A stretch of DNA of 64,000 nucleotides. Source: Paraburkholderia phosphatilytica. GTDB taxonomy: Bacteria; Pseudomonadota; Gammaproteobacteria; Burkholderiales; Burkholderiaceae. The notes under the pieces are model-generated. The model was not told the DNA's origin. It worked only from the letters and a program-made list of their open reading frames with translations, and searched no databases. The translations under genes and the position numbers were made by a program. This document shows, piece by piece, positions 46,004 to 54,177 of the stretch (position 1 is the stretch's first letter; each line of letters begins with the position of its first letter). Location of the stretch: assembly GCF_003443895.1 (NCBI RefSeq), contig NZ_QQOA01000006.1:1-64000 (forward strand), given 5' to 3'.

Positions 46004-46594
46004 ATGCGTCGACGTCAGTTCATCATCACAACCGGGGCAGCGCTCGCATCCAGCGGGCTTGCATTGACCGGTTGCACCACCACGCCTCCGTCGTCCGGTT
46101 CGACCGCCGCGGACAACGCCAGCGAGCGCCAGTCGATCAACTCCGATGTCGAATCGACGCTCACGCGTCTCTATTCGACCGTGCACGGCTCGCACGAACT
46201 CGTCGCGAAAGCGCAGGGCGTGCTCGTGTTCCCGAGCGTGATTTCGGCGGGTTTCTGGGTAGGCGGACAGTACGGCCGCGGCGCGTTGCGCGTGGGCGGC
46301 GAGACATCCGGCTACTACAGCATCGCGGCGGGATCGTTCGGACTGCAGATCGGTGCGCAGTCGAAAGCGATCATCTTCCTTTTCATGACGCAGGATGCGC
46401 TCGCCAAATTCCGCAACAGCCAGGGCTGGGCCGCGGGTGCCGATGCGACGGTCGCGGTGCTGAAGATCGGCGCGAACGGCAACGTCGACACGTCCACCGC
46501 GACGGGTCCGGTCGAAGCGTTCGTGCTGACCAACGCGGGCCTGATGGCCGGTGTGTCGCTGGAGGGCTCGAAGATTTCGCGGCTCATGATCTGA
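46004..46594 (+). CDS. YSC84/SYLF-domain lipoprotein
   Basis: A 196-residue exported protein. The N-terminus MRRRQFIITTGAALASS followed by LTGC (Cys24) combines a Tat-like RRxF motif with a lipobox. The C-terminal SYLF domain reads KAQGVLVFPSVISAGFWVGGQYGRGALR and ends AGLMAGVSLEGSKISRL. In eukaryotes SYLF binds phosphoinositides; in bacteria the role is unknown but membrane association is expected. AAAGGA precedes the ATG at 46004. A strong terminator follows. Confidence 0.88.
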   Translation: MRRRQFIITTGAALASSGLALTGCTTTPPSSGSTAADNASERQSINSDVESTLTRLYSTVHGSHELVAKAQGVLVFPSVISAGFWVGGQYGRGALRVGGETSGYYSIAAGSFGLQIGAQSKAIIFLFMTQDALAKFRNSQGWAAGADATVAVLKIGANGNVDTSTATGPVEAFVLTNAGLMAGVSLEGSKISRLMI

Positions 46595-46632
46595 TTCGGA
46601 CCACGACGTTCCGTTTCATTGGGAACACACAG

Positions 46633-46660
46633 CGGGCGCGGCGAAAGTCGCGCCCGTTTT
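46633..46660 (+). terminator. intrinsic terminator of the YSC84 gene
   Basis: A 10-bp stem CGGGCGCGGC / GTCGCGCCCG (one G-T pair) with a GAAA tetraloop (46633-46656), followed by TTTT (46657-46660). It lies 38 bases after the stop codon and separates this gene from the convergent tauC. Confidence 0.85.
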
Positions 46661-46701
46661 GCATGCTGCCGGCCCGTAATCTTAAGCTGTCGGGACTCGC
46701 A

Positions 46702-47580
46702 TCAGGTGTTGCCCTTCCATGGCACGAGCCGCCGTTCGAGCACCCGCATGCCCAGATCGAAGCACCACGCTATCAGTCCGATCAGTCCGATGCCCATCAC
46801 GACGACGTCGGTGCGAAGAAAGCTTGATGCGTTGAGCACCATCTGCCCGAGGCCGGAAGTGGCGGCGACCATCTCGGCGGCGACGAGCGTGGTCCAGCCG
46901 AAGCCGATCGCGATGCGCAGGCCGGTGAGGATTTCCGGCAACGCGGCGGGCAGCACGACATGCACGACCACCTGGCGAAAGCGCGCGCCGAGCGAATACG
47001 CGGCATTGATCTGCTCGACGGTTGCGCTTTTCACGCCCGCTCGCGCCGCCATCGCGATCGGCGCAAAGCACGCAAGCCAGATCACCACCAGCTTCGCGGT
47101 TTCGTCGATGCCGAACCAGATCACGACGAGCGGCAGGTACGCGAGCGGCGGCAGCGGCCGGTAGAACTCGAGCGGCGGATCGAGCAGCCCGCGCGCAATG
47201 CGGCTCACGCCCATCAGAATACCGAGGGGTATCGCGGTGACGGCGGCGAGTGCGAATGCGCCGAACACGCGTATCGCGCTCCACAGCAGATGCTGCGACA
47301 GCGGCAGCCCGCCCTGGATGCGGCCTTGCCATGCGTCGATGAATGCCTGCCATACGGCGCTGGGCGAAGGCAGGAACAGCGGCGGCAACCAGTGAAAGGC
47401 CGACGTTGCCCACCATAGCGCGGCGAGCGTCGCGACGGACAGCAGGCTGAGCGCCGCGGTCGGTCCTTCGCCTGGCAGGCCACGCAGCGGTTTGCGTCGT
47501 GACGTGCGGTGCGCGGCGGCGGTCTTTCGACGTGTGGATGCGGCCGAGGCACCGCGCCGCGACGATTCGAACGCGCTCAT
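46702..47580 (-). CDS. tauC: taurine ABC transporter permease
   Basis: A 292-residue permease of the TauC/SsuC type with six predicted helices. The EAA loop reads [28 protein letters not shown], the site that docks on the ATPase. The N-terminus has a 50-residue basic Ser/Arg extension before the first helix. The start at 47580 overlaps the end of tauB by four bases (ATGA). With TauA and TauB it imports taurine or a similar sulfonate, normally under sulfur limitation. The gene converges with the YSC84 gene. Confidence 0.92.
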   Translation of the reverse strand: MSAFESSRRGASAASTRRKTAAAHRTSRRKPLRGLPGEGPTAALSLLSVATLAALWWATSAFHWLPPLFLPSPSAVWQAFIDAWQGRIQGGLPLSQHLLWSAIRVFGAFALAAVTAIPLGILMGVSRIARGLLDPPLEFYRPLPPLAYLPLVVIWFGIDETAKLVVIWLACFAPIAMAARAGVKSATVEQINAAYSLGARFRQVVVHVVLPAALPEILTGLRIAIGFGWTTLVAAEMVAATSGLGQMVLNASSFLRTDVVVMGIGLIGLIAWCFDLGMRVLERRLVPWKGNT

Positions 47581-48359
47581 TGCACGGCCTCCCACGATCC
47601 TTCGTGCAGCCGCACCGTCAAGCGCTCGCGCCATGCGATGAACGCCGGCGACGATTTCACCGCGCGCGCATCGCCCGATGCGAGATACTCGCGTGCGAAC
47701 GGCAACTCATGCGTTTCGGCGATGCGTCCGGGGCCTGGCGTCATCAGCACGACGCGCGTCGCAAGGAACAACGCTTCCTCCACGCTGTGCGTGATGAAGA
47801 AGACGGTCTTGCGCGTGCGCGACCACACGTCGAGCACGAGTTCCTGCACGGACTCTCGCGTCAGCGCATCGAGCGCGCCCATCGGCTCGTCCATCAGCAG
47901 CACCTGCGGATCGCTCGCCAGCGCGCGCGCAATGCCGACGCGCTGCTGCATGCCGCCCGACAACGCATACACCTTCGCATGCGCGTGACGTTCGAGGCCG
48001 ACCATCGCGAGCGCATCGCGCGCGATCTCGTGGCGCTCGGCCTTCGCGATGCCGCGAAAGCGCAGCCCGAGCGCGACGTTGTCCAGCACGTCGAGCCACG
48101 GCATCAGTGCGTACTTCTGGAACACGACGCCGCGCTCGGCGCCGGGGCCCGCGATCGGTTCGCCGTTCAGCCGCGCTTCGCCTTCGGTCGGATCGACAAA
48201 GCCGGCGAGACAGTTGAGCAAGGTGGTCTTGCCGCAGCCGGACGCGCCGAGCGCGACGACGAACTCGCCGCTTTCGATGCGCAGATCGACGCCCGCCAGT
48301 GCCGGCACCGAGGCGCCGTCATAGGTGACGCCGAGTCCGCGAATCTCCAGCACGCTCAT
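47577..48359 (-). CDS. tauB: taurine ABC transporter ATP-binding protein
   Basis: A 260-residue ABC ATPase. Walker A is GASGCGKTT near residue 38-46, the signature is [15 protein letters not shown], Walker B is [12 protein letters not shown], and the switch His lies in [11 protein letters not shown]. The sequence follows TauB/SsuB closely. It energises sulfonate import through TauC. The start at 48359 overlaps the tauA stop by four bases, so the three genes form one coupled operon. Confidence 0.92.
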   Translation of the reverse strand: MSVLEIRGLGVTYDGASVPALAGVDLRIESGEFVVALGASGCGKTTLLNCLAGFVDPTEGEARLNGEPIAGPGAERGVVFQKYALMPWLDVLDNVALGLRFRGIAKAERHEIARDALAMVGLERHAHAKVYALSGGMQQRVGIARALASDPQVLLMDEPMGALDALTRESVQELVLDVWSRTRKTVFFITHSVEEALFLATRVVLMTPGPGRIAETHELPFAREYLASGDARAVKSSPAFIAWRERLTVRLHEGSWEAVQ

Positions 48360-49387
48360 CGCGCGGCCTGCTGCACAAAGCGCGGGTCGACGCCCGCCGA
48401 GTAGTCGGGCAGCACGTTCTGGATCGTGCCCTGCGTCTTCAGGAACGCGGCCGTCGCGGCGAGCGAACGGGCCGCGCCCGATTGCGCTCCGCCGCCGAGC
48501 CACGTCGGCGAGGCCTGCTCGGCTGGCGTCGGGAATGCGTAGAGCGCGAGGCTCGCCGGCACGTCGGCGGGCGTTGCACCGGACTCCTGAGCGACCGCCG
48601 CGACTTCCTTAGAACCTGCGGTCCACGTCGAGCGGTGATCGCGATAGAGCGTGTCGGTATCGGCAAGCACCTTGACCAGCCCGTTCATGAACGGCTGGTT
48701 GCCCTGCACGAACGGGCGCGACGCGACGAAGCCATCGAAGGTCGCCTTGCCCGTTTCCTTCGCCACTTCGCCGGACGTGATCAGCACCTTGCCGTTCTGC
48801 TTCACTTTCGCGAGCACTGGGTCCCAGATGTAGGTCGCGTCGATGTCGCCGCGTTGCCACGCCGCGGCCACTTCCGGCGGACGCAGGTTCAGGATCTTCA
48901 CGGTCGACGGATCGACGCCCGCGTGCTGCAGTGCGACGAGCGTATGGAAGTGCGACGTCGACACATACGGCACGCCGAGCGTCTTGCCCTTCAGGTCCGC
49001 GAGCGTCGCGACGCCCGAGCCGTTGCGCGCGACGAGCGCTTCCGCGTCGTTGATGTTGTCGAGAATCCAGAACAGCGAGATGTCGACGCCTTGCGACAGG
49101 CCCGCCGCGATCGGGCTGGAACCGGCCTCGCCGAGCTGGATCGAGCCCGACGCGAGGGCGCGGATCACGTCCGCGCCGCTGCCGAGCTTGCGGTAGGTGA
49201 CCTTGTAGCCGGTCGCCTTCTCGACGGCGCCGGTTGCCTGCGCATAGCGCCACGGTACGACCATGTCCTGATAGCCGATCACCACTTCATGCGACTGTGC
49301 GTGAGCGAGCGGGGCGAAGGAGGTCGACGTCGCGACGAGGGCGACGGCGGCGAGCGCGCGTCGCAAGAGCTGGAGCGTGTGGTTCAT
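48356..49387 (-). CDS. tauA: taurine ABC transporter substrate-binding protein
   Basis: A 343-residue periplasmic binding protein with a signal peptide (ending APLAHAQS). Segments [46 protein letters not shown] and [23 protein letters not shown] match TauA closely. It captures taurine in the periplasm for TauBC. It is the first gene of tauABC on this strand. No taurine dioxygenase gene (tauD) follows, so degradation of the imported sulfonate must be encoded elsewhere, or the transporter serves another sulfonate. Confidence 0.92.
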   Translation of the reverse strand: MNHTLQLLRRALAAVALVATSTSFAPLAHAQSHEVVIGYQDMVVPWRYAQATGAVEKATGYKVTYRKLGSGADVIRALASGSIQLGEAGSSPIAAGLSQGVDISLFWILDNINDAEALVARNGSGVATLADLKGKTLGVPYVSTSHFHTLVALQHAGVDPSTVKILNLRPPEVAAAWQRGDIDATYIWDPVLAKVKQNGKVLITSGEVAKETGKATFDGFVASRPFVQGNQPFMNGLVKVLADTDTLYRDHRSTWTAGSKEVAAVAQESGATPADVPASLALYAFPTPAEQASPTWLGGGAQSGAARSLAATAAFLKTQGTIQNVLPDYSAGVDPRFVQQAAR

Positions 49388-50025
49388 CGGGAGCGGTCTG
49401 CTGGTCGGAATAGGGAAAAGGCTTCCGACTATAGGCAGTTTCCGTTCGCGCGGTTCCAAGCATTTATGCGTAGCAAATGATGTCGTTGCAGCTTTGCTTT
49501 TCATGCGATGACGGCGGCCGCGGGCAATGTTCCGGGATTTTATGGGTGATGCTGGATTTGATTATCTGTTGACGCTAATTTAAATGCAGGTTCGAAATGG
49601 AGGTTGATTTTAATTTACTATTTTGAGATGGCTGCCTTTTGTCTTGCTGTCCGCTGATGCGTTTGCTAGCATCCCCTTTATATTCTTCGTCTTCGATCTC
49701 ATTGATTTCCGCAAACGCCAGGCGGCCATGCCTTTAGCGTCGCCGATCCACGTCCAGTCGCGGCAGCGATATTGATGGGCATGTCTTCAACAGTGCCGGT
49801 TGAGTGATTTTTGAAAATAATTGCGAGATTGTGGTTAATGCCAGCGTCGTGATGTTTTGATTTGCCGGGATACTCGAGAAAATCGATTTCTCTGCGCTTC
49901 GCGCAACGCTTTCCATGTTGCACGCCAGATCAGCACTGCGGGCCGAACTGGTTTCAGCCGCAATACGTCGGCGCGGCGGCGCAGTACGTCGTGGTGGTGG
50001 CGCCGCACTAGATGGCGGAGGTCGA
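49388..50025. other. AT-rich intergenic region upstream of tauA
   Basis: 638 bases; the part 49540-49880 is markedly A/T-rich compared with everything around it. It should hold the tauA promoter on the minus strand. ORF 49699-49923 (minus, 74 codons) has no Shine-Dalgarno or family match. A frame ending with TAG at 50009-50011 reads GPNWFQPQYVGAAAQYVVVV before the stop, which looks like the tail of a decayed gene. Confidence 0.5.
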
Positions 50026-50666
50026 ATGAACGAATACATGAAACGCCTGTCGCGAGTGTGCGTCGCTGCTATCGTCGCCGTGTTGCCGCTGGCTGCGATT
50101 GTCCGCGTTGCGCTTGCGCAAGCCGGCTCGCCTTCGGCGCAAGCACAAACGCCGGCGCCGGCAGCGGTGCAAACTCCGGCGGGCGGCATGTCCGTCGGCG
50201 GCCTCACGCTGAATCAGATGCAGGCGCGGGTGCTCGGCATCGAGCCGGCCAGCAACTCCATCACGGTGCAGGCCCAGGACAACCGGGTCGTCAATATCAC
50301 CGTCGATCCGAATCTTGTGAAGGTATCCGAACTAAGCGTCGGCGACGTGCTCAACATCGGCTATCGCAATGCGTTGCTGGTGCAAGTGCAGAAGATGTCG
50401 TCGGACGGTATCCGCGAGCGGCGCGAATCGACGCTCGCGTATCCACCGCAGAACGGCATGGTCGCGTCAGCGCGGTCGAGATGCTCGCCACCGTACTGAA
50501 GATCGATCCGGTCAAGCGGCAGGTGACGCTGCGTGGTCCGCAGCAGACCGAAACGCTCGATGTATCGCCCGACATCGCGCTCGATCAGCTGAAAGTGGGC
50601 GATACGGTGCGCGCGGATTTCGTGTCAGCCGTGGCGGTTCAGGTGCAATCGCATGTCGCGCAGTAG
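50026..50666 (+). pseudogene. frameshifted exported protein gene
   Basis: The frame opened at ATG 50026 (GGAGG just upstream) encodes a signal anchor and QTPAGGMSVGGLTLNQMQARV...VNITVDPNLVKVSELSVGDVLNIGYRNALLVQVQ, then runs out of sense at 50499. The -1 frame continues from about 50460 with VSAVEMLATVLKIDPVKRQ...VGDTVRADFVSAV to a TAG at 50664-50666. Both halves share the same repeated motif (VLxIDP/IEP...SVGD). Restoring one G in the GG at 50460-50461 would join them as GMGRVSAVEM. This is either a real null allele or a sequencing error. Periplasmic, function unknown. Confidence 0.7.
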
Positions 50667-50702
50667 AGATGCGATCTGGATGCGCGTGCAAAGACAACGC
50701 CG

Positions 50703-51575
50703 CTAGGGCTTCACGAACCTCAACGTCATCCGGTCCGACTCGCCGATCGCCGCGAAGCGCGCGCGATCGGTATCGCCGCCCTGGTACGTGGGCGGCAGCG
50801 ACCACACGCCGTGCGGATAATCCTTGGTGTCGCGCGGATTCGCGTTGATCTCGCTCGATGCCGCCAGCACAAATCCCGCCGCGCGCGCATGCTCGACCAC
50901 GTAGGCTTCCGTGACGTAGCCGGTGTCGATCATCTGCTGCACGCTCGTGCCCGGATTCGCGCGATGCTCTTCGACGCCCAGCACGCCGCCGTGCTTGAGC
51001 GCCGTATAGAACGCGCGCAGGTTGTCGTCGAGCTCGCCGTCCTTCATCCAGTTGTGGATATTGCGGAACGTCAGCACGCGGTCGAACTGTCCACGCGCGT
51101 CGAAGCCGCTGAAGCGGCCCGCCCGCAACGTGCCGACGATCACGTTGCCGTACACCTTCGGCGTGGCCGCGAGCCGCTTTGAAAGCGCGGCGTCCATCGA
51201 CTGTTCTTCGGCGCGCGCGCTGTCGTCGGTGCTCGCGTATTCCGCTTCGACGAGCTCGCCCTGATCGTGCAGATACGGCGCGAGGATCGCCGTGTACCAG
51301 CCGCCGCCCGGCGCGATTTCGAGCACATGCTGGCCCGGTTCGAGGTCGAAGAACGCGAGCGTCTGCGCAGGGTGCCGGTACACGTCGCGAGCGCGCTCCT
51401 TGCCGGTTCGCTGCGGACCGGCAAGCGCTTCGTCCATCGATGCCGACGGCGGCGGCGACGCGCAACCGGCGAGTGCCAGCGCACCAGCGGCGCATGCGAT
51501 CAGCATCGAACGGATGAGCACATGTGGCCAGTGCGGGCGCTGCACGGCGGTTCGTCGCGGGAACGTCAGGTTCAT
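50703..51575 (-). CDS. lipoprotein with class I SAM-dependent methyltransferase-like domain
   Basis: A 290-residue protein. The N-terminal export signal ends in ALALAGC (lipobox Cys near residue 38). The rest has a Rossmann methyltransferase core: motif I LEIAPGGGWYTAIL, then a post-I acidic residue (LVEAEYAS), FDRVLTFRNIHNW, and a late GGVLGVEEH. A lipoprotein anchor is unexpected for an enzyme needing cytosolic S-adenosylmethionine, so the domain may have another ligand in the periplasm. The ATG at 51575 is chosen; the next internal ATG (MLIACAAG) would also give a lipoprotein. Confidence 0.8.
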   Translation of the reverse strand: MNLTFPRRTAVQRPHWPHVLIRSMLIACAAGALALAGCASPPPSASMDEALAGPQRTGKERARDVYRHPAQTLAFFDLEPGQHVLEIAPGGGWYTAILAPYLHDQGELVEAEYASTDDSARAEEQSMDAALSKRLAATPKVYGNVIVGTLRAGRFSGFDARGQFDRVLTFRNIHNWMKDGELDDNLRAFYTALKHGGVLGVEEHRANPGTSVQQMIDTGYVTEAYVVEHARAAGFVLAASSEINANPRDTKDYPHGVWSLPPTYQGGDTDRARFAAIGESDRMTLRFVKP

Positions 51576-51697
51576 GGTGGATGCGCGCTGGATGCGGCGA
51601 GGACTGGAGACACCCGAGACGATACGCGCTTCCGGCATTGTCTGCCGGAGCGACGGTTTCGGCGGCGTTTGGCGACCCGCGGGGAGTCCGCGCTGCA

Positions 51698-52420
51698 TCA
51701 ACGTCCTGCAGCCCACAAGAGCGAAAGTCCCGACGACAGCATCAAAGCATCGACCACATGGCGGAACGTCTGCGGCGACATCCGCACGACGATGCTGCGC
51801 GCCGCGAACGAGCCGGCCATCAGCGCGGAACCCGTGATGAGCCCTTTCGCGACGATGTCGAGCGGCAGCGCGCCGGCCTGATGGAACACGGCGATCTTGG
51901 TCGCGTACACGGCGAGCGAGCCCGCTGCCTCGGTCGCGAGGAACGCGCCTTTCACGAGCCCGTACGACATGAATACCGGCACGGTGATCGGCCCGGTCGA
52001 CACCACGATGCCGGTCAGAAAACCCACCACGGCGCCGATCAGCGAGAGCTGCCACAGCGACACGCGCCGGTCGCGGCGTGCAAGCCAGCAGCGCGTCGGG
52101 ATCATGGCGACGAAGAACAGGCCGAGCGCGACGTCGACCAGATGCGGCGGCAGCGCGAGCAGCGTGTGCACGCCGAGCGCGGCGCCGGGCATAGCGGTCA
52201 CGCAGTAGGCGCCGCACGCCCGCCAGTCGATTTCGCGCCACCACGCGAGCACCTTGCCGAGATTGCCCATCACGGCCGCGATCGCCATGATCGGCACCGC
52301 GTGCTGCGGACCGAACAGCATCACGAGCACGGGCATCAGCATCATCGACGAGCCGGTGCCGATCACGCCGCTCAGCATGCCCGCAGCCACGCCAACCACC
52401 AGCACCAGCAGATACCCCAT
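51698..52420 (-). CDS. TauE/SafE-family sulfite exporter-like permease
   Basis: A 240-residue membrane protein with eight predicted helices. The first helix reads YLLVLVVGVAAGMLSGVIGTGSSMMLMPVL, and a related GFLTGIVVSTGPITVPVFM lies in the second half; these are the two inverted TauE repeats with the conserved G-x-G-G/S. Family members export sulfoacetate, sulfite or other organic anions. Location a few kb from tauABC, though not in the same operon, makes a link to sulfonate metabolism possible. It is transcribed toward the methyltransferase gene. Confidence 0.85.
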   Translation of the reverse strand: MGYLLVLVVGVAAGMLSGVIGTGSSMMLMPVLVMLFGPQHAVPIMAIAAVMGNLGKVLAWWREIDWRACGAYCVTAMPGAALGVHTLLALPPHLVDVALGLFFVAMIPTRCWLARRDRRVSLWQLSLIGAVVGFLTGIVVSTGPITVPVFMSYGLVKGAFLATEAAGSLAVYATKIAVFHQAGALPLDIVAKGLITGSALMAGSFAARSIVVRMSPQTFRHVVDALMLSSGLSLLWAAGR

Positions 52421-52550
52421 GACGCCCCCGTGTCCGATGAGGTCAGCATTCTATCTGCTGCGGTTAGGCGCTGTCTCTGGCGTTAGCGCCTGCGCCCGCA
52501 CTGCGAACTGTGGGCAATCTGCTGGCGCGACGATTTAAACGTTCAAGCGT

Positions 52551-52826
52551 TCAAGGCTCCGGATTCGCAAGATCGGCGGCCACGATCTTCGCGCCGTACT
52601 CGTCCGCGGCCTTGCGTGCTTCCTTCGCGGTGGAAAACGGCCCGATCTCGGGCGCGCCGTCGAACGGAAACAGCATGCGTCCGTCGGTTTTGCGCACGAC
52701 CTTCAGAACACCGAAGTATCGGCCTGCGCCTTCGTACCGGTAGGTCGAGTAGACGCCAAAGTCGTCCGGCGACGTAGCGCTTGCGCCAGGGAGGGTCTTG
52801 CGTTGCGTGAGCTTCGGGCGGGCCAT
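52551..52826 (-). CDS. hypothetical protein (small, DUF6723-like)
   Basis: A 91-residue soluble protein, MARPKLTQRKTLPGASATSP followed by GVYSTYRYEGAGRYFGVLKVVRKTDGR and a helical KEARKAADEYG segment. This layout matches small Burkholderiaceae proteins of unknown function; I recall DUF6723 but am not certain. The start at 52826 is preferred over an open extension to 52946. It has no neighbours in an operon. Confidence 0.6.
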   Translation of the reverse strand: MARPKLTQRKTLPGASATSPDDFGVYSTYRYEGAGRYFGVLKVVRKTDGRMLFPFDGAPEIGPFSTAKEARKAADEYGAKIVAADLANPEP

Positions 52827-52955
52827 GGGAGTCCGTTGCAAAGGTCGGGCGAAGCTCAGGGAGCATGAGGCTCGCGCCACAGGGTATGTCCTGGTTCTTT
52901 GCAAAAAACGGGCCGCCTGTTTTGCGCAGCTATCGAAAGACACCAATCGAAGGAC

Positions 52956-53002
52956 ACAAAAAGAACGGATAGCGGACTGCGTCTCTCGCAGTCCGCTATC
53001 CG
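52956..53002 (-). terminator. intrinsic terminator of the DUF3309 gene
   Basis: A perfect 16-bp stem (52966-52981 with 52987-53002) and a five-base loop; on the minus strand it is followed by TTCTTTTTG. It lies 38 bases after the stop of the small membrane-protein gene. One of the strongest hairpins in the window. Confidence 0.88.
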
Positions 53003-53040
53003 CGGCTGGATGTCAGGCTGGAATCGAAACGGTCGGGCGG

Positions 53041-53196
53041 CTAGATCTGTCCCATCACGAGCAGCACGATCACGACGATCACCACGACTCCGACGGTGCC
53101 CGTCGGCGCGTAACCCCACGAGCGGCTGTGCGGCCACGCCGGGAAGGCGCCAATGAGCAGGAGGATGAGTACGATCAGCAGAATGGTTCCCAACAT
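53041..53196 (-). CDS. DUF3309-family small membrane protein
   Basis: A 51-residue protein of two hydrophobic helices flanking a polar loop: MLGTILLIVLILLLIGAFPAWPHSRSWGYAPTG and a Val/Ile-rich second helix ending VMGQI. The WPHSRSWGYxPTG loop is the DUF3309 signature. A GAGGGTCAT sequence precedes the ATG at 53196 and decides against the longer frame. Function unknown; members are often stress-related. A strong terminator follows. Confidence 0.85.
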   Translation of the reverse strand: MLGTILLIVLILLLIGAFPAWPHSRSWGYAPTGTVGVVVIVVIVLLVMGQI

Positions 53197-53423
53197 ATGA
53201 CCCTCATCTCGACGATGCGATACTTTTTTGGCGCAAGCGTCGTGCCTGCGCCCGGCATCGCGCGCTGTGCAAACGCGGAAATGGGAGGTGCGAAAAGATG
53301 CCTTCGCTGAACCGCGAGGCACGCAAGGATCCGCCGGAAATATCGGCAAGACAGTGCCGCTTTTTTAAACGCAGCGCCTAAAATGAATGTTCTGGTGAAG
53401 GCTCACCTGACGAGGAGGCGGCC

Positions 53424-53585
53424 ATGGATGAACTGACGATGGCCTATCTGCTGGGGCCGGCGGTCATGCTGGTGCTTGCGGCCGCGCTATGGCTGGTCGC
53501 GCATCGCCGGATCGACGACGACGTGAAGCCGCGGGCAAGCCGCTGGCTCGATACGCATCCGGTCAACTGGCTGCATCGCCACTGA
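53424..53585 (+). CDS. small single-pass membrane protein, 53 residues
   Basis: MDELTMAYLLGPAVMLVLAAALW forms one helix, then HRRIDDDVKPRASRWLDTHPVNWLHRH forms a charged, Trp- and His-containing tail. A GAGGAGG Shine-Dalgarno (53412-53418) is optimally spaced from the ATG. I do not recognise a family, but the ribosome-binding site and the amphipathic tail make it a convincing gene. Confidence 0.65.
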   Translation: MDELTMAYLLGPAVMLVLAAALWLVAHRRIDDDVKPRASRWLDTHPVNWLHRH

Positions 53586-53655
53586 GGCGGGCGGCAACGT
53601 GACCGGCGCCGGCGGAACCGGAAGGAAGGTCAGGAAAACGGGTGCGGCGTGCAGG

Positions 53656-53883
53656 TCAGGCGCCGCCTTTGAACGAGCCACGCGTCGGCTCGCCGAGCGC
53701 CCATAGCAGGTCCCGGGCAAATTCCTCATTTGCATTCATCCACGCGGGCGAACCGACCTCGCAGTCGGAGGGGTTCTTTTTGCCTTGCGCCTTGCGGATG
53801 GCCGCCACGCTCAGGCCGAGGGCCTCGGCTTCCATGTACAGCGGATCGGCCGGCCCGAAATGTTCGCGTTTTTCGTTGTCCAT
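53656..53883 (-). CDS. hypothetical protein
   Basis: A 75-residue soluble protein (MDNEKREHFGPADPLYMEAE to GSFKGGA), with the segment LSVAAIRKAQGKK possibly a helix pair. It resembles small conserved Burkholderia proteins of unknown function. Its upstream region has three GCAAAC-type motifs (53918-53981) that might control it. Confidence 0.55.
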   Translation of the reverse strand: MDNEKREHFGPADPLYMEAEALGLSVAAIRKAQGKKNPSDCEVGSPAWMNANEEFARDLLWALGEPTRGSFKGGA

Positions 53884-53917
53884 GGGGGGATTGTCGGCGG
53901 CAAAGCGGCAAACTTTA

Positions 53918-53981
53918 ACGCAAACAAAACGCGAAATACGGGTGATTTTTTGCGCAAACGGTCGGAGATCGTGCGCAAACG
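53918..53981. promoter_or_regulatory. repeated GCAAACG motif upstream of a small gene
   Basis: TGCGCAAACG occurs at 53951-53960 and 53972-53981, 21 bases (two helical turns) apart. A related ACGCAAAC is at 53918-53925. The same half-site forms the palindrome at 37190-37205. Helical phasing suggests cooperative binding of a regulator. Confidence 0.4.
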
Positions 53982-54177
53982 ATTGCCGTTCTGGGGTAAC
54001 TGGGGACAGTTGTGCGTTTCTTCGCCGCTCGTGCCGCTTTCCCGCGCGGCGCGCTGCGAAGTCGAGGATTGCTTCCAGAGGCTTACCTGTGACGAACCCC
54101 GCTCAGGGCGGGGTTCGCGGCGGCCGGCAGACCCCGCGAGGGATCTGGCCGGCCGGAAAGAACAGCGGTGACGCGCG

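Noticed and set aside
49699..49923. 74-codon minus-strand frame upstream of tauA
   Set aside because: Lies in AT-rich DNA without a ribosome-binding site or family features, and would occupy DNA next to the tauA promoter region.
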